From Deltaproteobacteria bacterium (GTDB lineage Bacteria; Desulfobacterota; DSM-4660; Desulfatiglandales; HGW-15), in assembly GCA_019307805.1 (NCBI GenBank), contig JAFDIX010000391.1, positions 1 through 5,990 on the forward strand: DNA of 5,990 bases, in the 5' to 3' direction. Each line of letters opens with the position of its first letter. Position 1 is the stretch's first letter. Made by a program: the position numbers and the translations under genes. The notes under the pieces were generated by a model. It worked only from the letters and a program-made list of their open reading frames with translations, had not been told where the DNA came from and did no database searches. Of this stretch, positions 1 to 4,202 are shown piece by piece.

Positions 1-882
1 TTTCTCCACCATCTGATGCACGAAATCAGGGGCCGTGAACATCTCCCGCCTTTCATCATCAGGGGCGCCTTCATACACATTATTGGCCACATGCAACATG
101 GTATCCAGCCCCACCAGGTCCGCTGTTCTGAAGGAAGCACTCTTGGGATTGCCCACCACAGGTCCTGTCAGTTTGTCTACGGACTCAAAAGTCAGACCCA
201 GATCCATCATGGTCCGGATCACACTAAACATGTTGAAGATCCCAATGCGATTGGCCACGAAATTAGGTGTATCCTTGCCGTATACAATCCCCTTACCCAG
301 CACCTTTTCACAAACTTCAGCCAGTAGTTCCACCACTTCAGGAAGTGTGTCCGGCCCCCGTACAATCTCCAGCAACTTCATATACCGTGGAGGATTGAAG
401 AAATGGGTAATAGCAAAATGTTTTCGGAAGTCTTCTGACCTGCCCTCACACATGGCCTCAGCCGGTATTCCGGAGGTATTGGAGGTGATGATGGTGCCGG
501 GTTTCATGACCGACTCGATCTTTTCAAAAACCAGCTTCTTGATATCGAGCCTCTCCACCACCACTTCAATGATCCAGTCCACCTCGCCCAGTTGTCCCAG
601 GTGGTCTTCCAAATTGCACGTCGTGATAGATTTTGCGTTTTCCGGAATATAAAAGGATGCCGGTTTCGACTTTTGGGCCGTCACCAAACCGGCAAGGGCC
701 AGTTTGTTCCTGAATGCCTCGCTCTCCTCAGTAAGGCCCATTTTTCGATCCCGCTCACTCAGTTCAGGGGGAACGATGTCCAGAAGCACGGCTTGAATGC
801 CCACGTTTGCCAAATGGGCTGCGATGGTTGCCCCCATGACACCGGCGCCAATGACCCCGACCTTCTCTATCCTCTTCTCCAT
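1..882 (-). CDS. 3-hydroxyacyl-CoA dehydrogenase, FadN-like, N-terminal 294 residues (runs off the left edge)
   Basis: This gene encodes an NAD-dependent 3-hydroxyacyl-CoA dehydrogenase, which oxidises L-3-hydroxyacyl-CoA to 3-ketoacyl-CoA in beta-oxidation in the cytosol. The frame is open from the ATG at 882 to the window edge. The Rossmann motif GAGVMG is at residues 12-17, and D35 ends the second strand, which favours NAD. SNTSG lies at 134-138. The catalytic pair is H160 (THFFNPP) and E172 (KLLEIV), with N211 in NFVANRIG. The stretches DWIIEVVVE, RYMKLLEIV and LTGPVVGNPKSASFRT resemble Bacillus FadN, a dehydrogenase of about 790 residues with a C-terminal crotonase domain. The missing part therefore probably continues for some 500 residues, which is inferred and not seen. 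The start is supported by AAGGAGG at 890-896, 7 nt upstream. A promoter and a FadR-type palindrome lie about 100-150 bp upstream. Confidence 0.93.
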   Translation of the reverse strand, partial: MEKRIEKVGVIGAGVMGATIAAHLANVGIQAVLLDIVPPELSERDRKMGLTEESEAFRNKLALAGLVTAQKSKPASFYIPENAKSITTCNLEDHLGQLGEVDWIIEVVVERLDIKKLVFEKIESVMKPGTIITSNTSGIPAEAMCEGRSEDFRKHFAITHFFNPPRYMKLLEIVRGPDTLPEVVELLAEVCEKVLGKGIVYGKDTPNFVANRIGIFNMFSVIRTMMDLGLTFESVDKLTGPVVGNPKSASFRTADLVGLDTMLHVANNVYEGAPDDERREMFTAPDFVHQMVEK

Positions 883-889
883 AGGAAGA

Positions 890-896
890 CCTCCTT
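890..896 (-). promoter_or_regulatory. Shine-Dalgarno site of the 3-hydroxyacyl-CoA dehydrogenase gene
   Basis: The minus strand reads AAGGAGG here, 7 nt before the ATG at 882. It fixes the start codon, because the conserved Rossmann motif begins only 11 residues later. Confidence 0.85.
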
Positions 897-976
897 GAGA
901 TTGTCACATGCGATTCGAACTGATTCTTCCTTCACGTAAATCCTAGCACATTGATATTATTTGGTATTTCCAACGA

Positions 977-1000
977 AAATGAATGAATTGCCATTCATTT
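977..1000. promoter_or_regulatory. Candidate FadR-type (TetR family) operator
   Basis: A perfect palindrome of two 9-bp arms (AAATGAATG and CATTCATTT) is separated by 6 bp. Its core TGAATG-N6-CATTCA (980-997) agrees with the published Bacillus subtilis FadR operator pattern TGAATGAMTANTCATTCA at about 16 of 18 positions. It lies at the start of transcription predicted from the promoter at 1007-1035, where binding of a repressor would block initiation. The gene downstream is a FadN-like beta-oxidation enzyme, the class of gene FadR controls in Bacillus. The regulator itself is not in this window, so the assignment is by motif and context. Confidence 0.6.
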
Positions 1001-1006
1001 ATCGCA

Positions 1007-1035
1007 ACACTAACACCCTTCCAGGGATAAGTCAA
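1007..1035 (-). promoter_or_regulatory. Sigma-70-type promoter of the 3-hydroxyacyl-CoA dehydrogenase gene
   Basis: On the minus strand there is a -35 box TTGACT (1030-1035), a 17-bp spacer, and a -10 box TAGTGT (1007-1012) preceded by TGT, an extended -10 element. The -35 box is good and the -10 box is weak apart from its extension. The predicted start, near 1000, falls at the edge of the palindrome at 977-1000 and leaves a leader of roughly 118 nt before the ATG at 882. Confidence 0.55.
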
Positions 1036-1080
1036 AGCTTTTTTACACAAAAAAACGACCTCAAAGCAAAACGAAATCTG

Positions 1081-1122
1081 CGCTAAAAAGAGTAAAGAAA
1101 CCACCGACAGACCCGGTGGCTT
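1081..1122 (-). terminator. Candidate rho-independent terminator, leftward
   Basis: On the minus strand the arms CCACCG (1114-1119) and CGGTGG (1101-1106) form a stem that a G-T pair and A-T pairs lengthen, with a 7-nt loop. TTTCTTTACTCTTTTT follows the stem. This would stop transcripts that run through from the SDR gene before they reach the promoter of the dehydrogenase gene. On the plus strand no T tract follows, so the leftward reading is preferred. Confidence 0.45.
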
Positions 1123-1215
1123 TGATGTGGGTACCAGCCCAACGGTCTGCGCCCCCATAGTGGGCGATCCAGAAATCGACACGCGTTGTACGATCAAAGC
1201 CTTGGCCCTTAATGA
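1123..1215. other. Non-coding stretch with no recognised feature
   Basis: A minus-strand open frame of 113 codons (943-1284) crosses this stretch, the terminator, the promoter and the operator. It shows no family resemblance, and its first part is simply the translation of the C/G-rich repeat, so it is not called as a gene. A small imperfect hairpin (CGCCC at 1150-1154 with GGGCG at 1162-1166) is the only structure seen. Confidence 0.4.
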
Positions 1216-1318
1216 AATCCCCCCAACCCCCCTTTCAAGAAAGGGGGGCGTTACATGACTCCATGTCGCGGACAAATAGCCCATCTTCCCCCTTTGTAAA
1301 GGGGGATCGAGGGGGATT
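1216..1318. repeat. C/G-rich BIME/REP-like element of two inverted hairpin units
   Basis: The element begins AATCCCCCC and ends GGGGGATT. Each end carries its own hairpin next to the terminal run: a 10-bp stem CCCCCCTTTC/GAAAGGGGGG at 1227-1248 on the left and an 8-bp stem CCCCCTTT/AAAGGGGG at 1288-1305 on the right. Read inward, the two ends are copies of one unit in opposite orientation, with 39 bp between them. It sits just downstream of the SDR stop codon, a usual place for REP-type repeats. From memory, runs of this shape are common in deltaproteobacterial and cyanobacterial genomes. Copy number cannot be judged from one window. Confidence 0.65.
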
Positions 1319-1321
1319 CTA

Positions 1322-1353
1322 ATAAAGATTTCTCCTGGAGGAGAAATCTTTAT
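1322..1353 (-). terminator. Stem-loop at the end of the SDR gene, probable terminator
   Basis: Perfect 14-bp arms (ATAAAGATTTCTCC at 1322-1335 and its complement at 1340-1353) enclose a 4-nt loop. The structure begins within the TAA stop codon of the SDR gene (1350-1352). On the minus strand the descending arm ends in TCTTTAT and is followed by T, so the U-rich part is largely inside the stem. Rightward there is no T tract. Confidence 0.65.
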
Positions 1354-2114
1354 GCCAAGGCCCCACCGTCCACGCTGATCACCTGACCTGTAATATAATC
1401 GGCCAGATCAGAGGAGAGGTACAATACCGCACCCACCACGTCCGCTTTTTCAGCAATGCGTCCCATGGGGATGGTTCCGGTCAGTTCCTTCAGTGTACTT
1501 TCATCGCCCCAGAAGGGCTTGCTAAACCTTGTTTTCACCATGCCGGGGGCCACCGCGTTGACATTGATATGATCCGAGGCCAGTTCAACGGCCAGAACCC
1601 TGGTCAACATTTCCACTCCTGCCTTGGCCACGCCGTACACCCCCATGCCCATGGCTGCCTTTCTGGCTGCAACGGTCGTGATATTGACGATTTTCCCGCC
1701 ATTGCCCTTTCGCATCAGTTTAACGGCATGGGAGGATACCAGAAAAGTTCCCTTGAGATTGGTCTCTATAATTTTGTCCCACAGCCCTTCCTCTACGTCG
1801 GCGACGGCAGGTGTCATGATGTTCATCCCCACATTATTGATGAGGATATCCAGTCTTCCATATTCTTCTCCGAGAAATTGAAAAAGGGCCCCCACCTGTT
1901 CTGATTTTGCTATGTGCGTGGCCCGTGCAATAACCTCATGGCCCTTGTTCTTGAATTCCCGGGTCACCTCATCAAGCCCTTCCTGCTTTCTGCTGCAGAT
2001 GATTACCTTGGCTCCCAGCTCTGCCATGGCCAGTGCGATGTCCTTGCCTATACCGCGGCTCCCTCCGGTGACCAGCACCACCTTCCCGGTCATGTCAAAA
2101 TTCCATTCTCCCAT
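1350..2114 (-). CDS. Short-chain dehydrogenase/reductase (classical SDR, FabG-like), with Thr in place of the catalytic Ser
   Basis: This 254-residue protein has the usual length and layout of a classical SDR: one Rossmann domain that oxidises or reduces an alcohol/ketone with NAD(P). The cofactor motif TGGSRGIG is at residues 16-23. R42 after the second strand suggests NADP(H). NNVG (93-96) replaces the usual NNAG. N119, Y160 and K164 (YGVAK) supply three of the four catalytic residues. The position 13 residues before Y160, normally Ser, is T147 (INITTVAA). ISVDGG near the C-terminus is typical. The start is fixed by AAGGAGG at 2120-2126, 5 nt upstream of the ATG. The gene is isolated and ends in a strong stem-loop. 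Its neighbour is a beta-oxidation dehydrogenase, so a 3-hydroxyacyl-CoA or alcohol substrate is plausible, but the sequence does not show the substrate. Confidence 0.93.
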   Translation of the reverse strand: MGEWNFDMTGKVVLVTGGSRGIGKDIALAMAELGAKVIICSRKQEGLDEVTREFKNKGHEVIARATHIAKSEQVGALFQFLGEEYGRLDILINNVGMNIMTPAVADVEEGLWDKIIETNLKGTFLVSSHAVKLMRKGNGGKIVNITTVAARKAAMGMGVYGVAKAGVEMLTRVLAVELASDHINVNAVAPGMVKTRFSKPFWGDESTLKELTGTIPMGRIAEKADVVGAVLYLSSDLADYITGQVISVDGGALA

Positions 2115-2119
2115 CGTGA

Positions 2120-2126
2120 CCTCCTT
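2120..2126 (-). promoter_or_regulatory. Shine-Dalgarno site of the SDR gene
   Basis: AAGGAGG on the minus strand, 5 nt before the ATG at 2114. It is the same strong site as used by the dehydrogenase to the left. Confidence 0.85.
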
Positions 2127-2149
2127 TTTCTCTAAGCCCGGAATAATTA

Positions 2150-2178
2150 ATTCTTCGAATTTCCATCCTCTGTAACAA
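2150..2178 (-). promoter_or_regulatory. Candidate promoter of the SDR gene
   Basis: On the minus strand a -35 box TTGTTA (2173-2178) is 17 bp from a -10 box AAGAAT (2150-2155). Each matches the sigma-70 consensus at four of six positions. The -35 box lies inside the palindrome at 2166-2189. The predicted leader is about 30 nt and contains the Shine-Dalgarno site. Confidence 0.4.
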
Positions 2179-2189
2179 GTTACTGAGGA
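2166..2189. promoter_or_regulatory. Candidate operator: 24-bp palindrome over the SDR promoter
   Basis: The palindrome reads TCCTC-t-GTAAC-aa-GTTAC-t-GAGGA. Ten of twelve base pairs are symmetric, failing only at one T-T position and at the centre. It covers the predicted -35 box of the SDR gene, which fits repression by a dimeric regulator, for instance of the TetR family. It does not resemble the TGAATG-N6-CATTCA palindrome at 980-997, so a different regulator is implied. Confidence 0.45.
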
Positions 2190-2200
2190 AAACCGACGTG

Positions 2201-2231
2201 CTTTCAGCGCTCAGTCCCGCTGAAAGCGGGA
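2201..2231. repeat. Two overlapping, mutually exclusive hairpins
   Basis: CTTTCAGCG (2201-2209) pairs with CGCTGAAAG (2218-2226) in a 9-bp stem with an 8-nt loop. Alternatively TCCCGCT (2215-2221) pairs with AGCGGGA (2225-2231) in a 7-bp stem with a GAA loop. They share bases, so only one can form at a time. They lie upstream of the predicted start points of both divergent genes, so a role as terminator or attenuator for either is not indicated. Confidence 0.5.
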
Positions 2232-2257
2232 TCAGCAAAAACAAAAATAACCATCGA

Positions 2258-2274
2258 TTCAGCAGAATGCTGAA
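2258..2274. repeat. Hairpin TTCAGCA-GAA-TGCTGAA
   Basis: Perfect 7-bp arms enclose a GAA loop, the same loop as in the hairpin at 2215-2231. It is part of a run of small palindromes in the divergent spacer and overlaps the first heptamer of the tandem repeat at 2269-2289. Confidence 0.5.
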
Positions 2275-2289
2275 GGCTGTACGCTGTAC
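2269..2289. repeat. Short tandem heptamer repeat (GCTGAAG, GCTGTAC, GCTGTAC)
   Basis: Three head-to-tail 7-bp units lie at 2269-2275, 2276-2282 and 2283-2289; the last two are identical. Within them TGTAC-GCT-GTACA (2278-2290) forms a small palindrome. With only three units it may be chance or the remnant of a longer array. Confidence 0.4.
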
Positions 2290-2291
2290 AC

Positions 2292-2321
2292 TCCATCCAG
2301 AAATCCCTTTTTCTGGATGGA
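2292..2321. repeat. Perfect 12-bp hairpin
   Basis: TCCATCCAGAAA (2292-2303) and its exact complement (2310-2321) enclose a 6-nt loop. No T tract follows on either strand and no gene ends here, so it is not a typical terminator. It closes the hairpin cluster that begins at 2201. Confidence 0.6.
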
Positions 2322-2359
2322 CCCCTATTTAGTAACCGAAAATACCTTCCCTGAGCAAG

Positions 2360-2377
2360 CAAAAGGATTGCCTTTTG
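2360..2377. promoter_or_regulatory. Candidate operator over the flavoprotein promoter
   Basis: CAAAAGG-ATTG-CCTTTTG is a perfect palindrome with 7-bp arms and a 4-bp centre. It overlaps the predicted -35 box of the rightward promoter at 2368-2396, a position from which a bound dimer would repress. Confidence 0.4.
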
Positions 2378-2396
2378 GAGCAATTGGGAATAATAG
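2368..2396 (+). promoter_or_regulatory. Candidate promoter of the disulfide-reductase-like gene
   Basis: The -35 box TTGCCT (2368-2373) and the -10 box TAATAG (2391-2396) are separated by 17 bp. The predicted transcript starts about 35 nt before the ATG at 2438, leaving room for the ribosome binding site. Confidence 0.5.
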
Positions 2397-2437
2397 ACTG
2401 GAACCGATGAAATTTCTGATCTACCGGAGGTGGCGTC

Positions 2438-3781
2438 ATGCATTTTGTGATTATCGGTGGAGATGCGGCAGGGATGAGTGCTGCAAGCCGTTCGAAAAGG
2501 AACCAGCCAGAGTTGGAGGTAACGGTCCTGGAAAAGACCATGGACGTCTCCTACAGTGCATGCGGTATGCCCTACAACATCGCAGACCCTGCCCGTCCCA
2601 TAGATGACCTGGTGGTTCGGGAGGCACAGGTCTTTCGAGACAAACAGGGAATCGACCTCAGAACCGGTCACACCGTGGATACCCTTGATACCAAGGCCAA
2701 GACCGTAAGCGGCAAAACAGCAGAAGGTGAGGACTTCAAGGTCCCCTACGACAAGCTCCTGATCGCCACGGGGGCCACGCCCATAATCCCTGGATTACCT
2801 GGTTTCGATCTGCCGGGGGTGATGGGTTTGAAAAGCCTCGAGGATGGCAGAAGGATTAAACATTTCATTGGAGAGCGAAATGTCAAACGGATAGCTATCA
2901 TCGGTATGGGCTATATCGCCCTCGAGATGTGCGAAGCCCTGAGGGCCAGAGAGCTCAAGGTGGATATGGTCAAGCCACGCCCGGTATTCCTGCCATGGCT
3001 GAATGAAAAACTGGCCCATATGGTCAGGGAAGAGGTCCGGGCCAAAGGGGTGGGAGTCCATCCGGGTCATGAAATCAAAGAAATCCGGAAAGAGAATGGC
3101 CTTCTCAAAGTGCTCTGCGACGACCTTGAACTGGACTGTGAACTGGTCCTTGTTGCCATCGGCGTAAAACCCGTGAGCAATATCGCGGATAGGGCCGGTC
3201 TTCAATTGGGGCCGGGCAAAGCCATTTCCGTGGACCGGACCCTGTGCACCTCCGATGAGAACATCTATGCTGCGGGGGATTGTGCGGACGCCGTTCACAT
3301 CGTCACCGGTGAGAAGGTGTGGATTCCCCTTGCCTTGAGGGCAAATCGCGCCGGATGGGCTGTGGCAGACAATGTGACCGGGAGACATGTGGAACTGGAG
3401 GGTGTCGCAGGAACCGCTGTTTTCAAAGTATTCGATCTCCAGGTCGCAGCAACCGGGCTGAGTGTCCTTCAGGCGGAAAGGGCCGGGTTTGAACCCGTTG
3501 AGGTGATGATCAAGAGCAGAACCCGTGCCCATGCCCACCCGGGATCCACCATGATGGGGGTTACCATGGTGGGAGATAAAAAGTCGGGTCGGCTCCTCGG
3601 GGTGCAGATGGTGGGACATGAAGGGGTGGCCCATCGCGTGAATGCACCCGCCGTTGCCCTGCAGGCCCGAATGACGGTAGATGCCTTTGCCCAATCCGAT
3701 CTGGCCTATGCACCACCCTTCGGACCGGTATGGGACCCCATGCTGACCGCCGCAAACCAGTTGCTGAAAAAAATGGTGTGA
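2438..3781 (+). CDS. FAD/NAD(P)-dependent disulfide reductase of the CoA-disulfide reductase / NADH oxidase family
   Basis: This is a complete 447-residue flavoprotein of normal family length. The FAD-binding motif GGDAAG is at residues 7-12. A single redox cysteine, C42, sits in SYSACGMPY, as in CoA-disulfide reductases and NADH oxidases, which use one Cys and not a CxxxxC pair. The NAD(P) domain has GMGYIALE (156-163), and the second FAD motif YAAGDC is at 277-282. The C-terminal dimerisation domain includes LAYAPPF (422-428). Likely roles are reduction of CoA disulfides, persulfides or polysulfides, or of oxygen, with NAD(P)H in the cytosol. K179-P-R after the second NAD-domain strand replaces the acidic residue usual for NADH, hinting at NADPH. 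The usual YYPG-type motif is HAHPG (365-369). The start is supported by GGAGGT at 2426-2431, 6 nt upstream. The stop overlaps the next small ORF (TGATG). Confidence 0.92.
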   Translation: MHFVIIGGDAAGMSAASRSKRNQPELEVTVLEKTMDVSYSACGMPYNIADPARPIDDLVVREAQVFRDKQGIDLRTGHTVDTLDTKAKTVSGKTAEGEDFKVPYDKLLIATGATPIIPGLPGFDLPGVMGLKSLEDGRRIKHFIGERNVKRIAIIGMGYIALEMCEALRARELKVDMVKPRPVFLPWLNEKLAHMVREEVRAKGVGVHPGHEIKEIRKENGLLKVLCDDLELDCELVLVAIGVKPVSNIADRAGLQLGPGKAISVDRTLCTSDENIYAAGDCADAVHIVTGEKVWIPLALRANRAGWAVADNVTGRHVELEGVAGTAVFKVFDLQVAATGLSVLQAERAGFEPVEVMIKSRTRAHAHPGSTMMGVTMVGDKKSGRLLGVQMVGHEGVAHRVNAPAVALQARMTVDAFAQSDLAYAPPFGPVWDPMLTAANQLLKKMV

Positions 3782-3936
3782 TGCCCCACCCTGAAGAAAC
3801 AACCATATGGCCCGGTCATGACTACGGGGAAACCCCCGCAATGGAGATGGGAGAAAATATCTATATCACAGATCTTATTCTGGATGGGGAATGGCGCCCG
3901 CTTTGCTTTTTCAAGATAAAGTGTGATATATACTAG
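3781..3936 (+). pseudogene. Probable remnant: C-terminal end of a metallo-beta-lactamase-fold hydrolase (51 codons)
   Basis: The frame begins with an ATG that overlaps the flavoprotein stop (TGATG), ends at TAG 3934-3936, and has 51 codons. Residues 5-17 read EETTIWPGHDYGE, followed by TPAMEMGENIYITDL. This is the pattern at the C-terminal end of glyoxalase II/persulfide-dioxygenase-like hydrolases (typically PGHDYG, then a TIGEE-type segment), where the His is a metal ligand. The rest of the fold, including the HxHxDH motif, is absent, so on its own it cannot be such an enzyme. Such hydrolases are known partners of CoA-disulfide-reductase-like proteins in sulfane-sulfur metabolism, so a once complete downstream gene may have been deleted internally. 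Alternatively it is a short translated peptide or chance similarity. No independent Shine-Dalgarno site is seen; translation would be by coupling. Confidence 0.5.
3903..3932 (+). promoter_or_regulatory. Weak candidate promoter of the small-protein/ParA/J-HTH operon
   Basis: TTGCTT (3903-3908) is 18 bp from TATATA (3927-3932), and an alternative -10 TATACT is at 3929-3934. It lies within the last codons of the remnant ORF and would start transcription about 40 nt before the ATG at 3981. The -35 match is modest. Transcription could instead continue from the flavoprotein gene, since no terminator is visible between them. Confidence 0.3.
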
Positions 3937-3980
3937 GGGTTCAAAAGAAATACTGGTACTTCATCGAAGTGGAGATGGGA

Positions 3981-4202
3981 ATGACTAAAGAAAAGCTTGT
4001 AGAAAAGATAACGGAACTCCTGAAAACAGATATGGATCTGCCTTTTCTGTTGGAATTGAAAAAAGAAGAAATTGAGACCCTTGTTGCCTGTATCAGGGAT
4101 AGGATGTCAGGGATAGGATGGACAACCCGGGAGAGTAAACCGAATCAACCCACTGTACCAGGAAAGAGCCATGTCCCACATATATACCATAGGCGGTGGT
4201 AA
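3981..4202 (+). CDS. Small helical protein of unknown function, first gene of the ParA-like operon
   Basis: I do not recognise a named family. The ATG at 3981 is preferred because GGAG (3971-3974) lies 6 nt upstream; a GTG at 3969 in the same frame would add four residues. The 73-residue product has a charged, probably alpha-helical N-terminal 46 residues with the segment LLELKKEEIETLVACIRDRM, then a polar, proline-containing tail (NQPTVPGKSHVPH). It has no signal peptide and no membrane segment. Its last 32 nt overlap the start of the ATPase gene in another frame, so the tail is partly constrained by that gene and the two are probably translated together. A role as a small partner of the ATPase is a guess from position only. 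Confidence 0.6.
   Translation: MTKEKLVEKITELLKTDMDLPFLLELKKEEIETLVACIRDRMSGIGWTTRESKPNQPTVPGKSHVPHIYHRRW

Noticed and set aside
35..652. Long plus-strand open frame (205 codons) across the left edge
   Set aside because: It is antisense to the FadN-like dehydrogenase, whose motifs are clear; its protein shows no family features.
943..1284. Minus-strand open frame of 113 codons as a gene
   Set aside because: It runs through a terminator, a promoter and an operator, its first part is the translated C/G-rich repeat, and it has no recognisable family or ribosome site.
1219..1315. G-quadruplex formed by the G and C runs
   Set aside because: Each strand has only three runs of five or six G and they are far apart; pairing of G runs with C runs as hairpins explains them better.
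2292..2321. Rho-independent terminator
   Set aside because: The stem is perfect but no T tract follows on either strand, and no gene ends near it.
2204..2671. Minus-strand open frame of 155 codons over the divergent spacer and start of the flavoprotein
   Set aside because: It covers hairpins and a promoter, overlaps real coding sequence and has no recognisable domain.
2795..3841. Minus-strand open frame of 348 codons opposite the flavoprotein
   Set aside because: The plus-strand product carries all family motifs; the antisense product is rich in His, Gly and Pro and looks like a codon-bias shadow.
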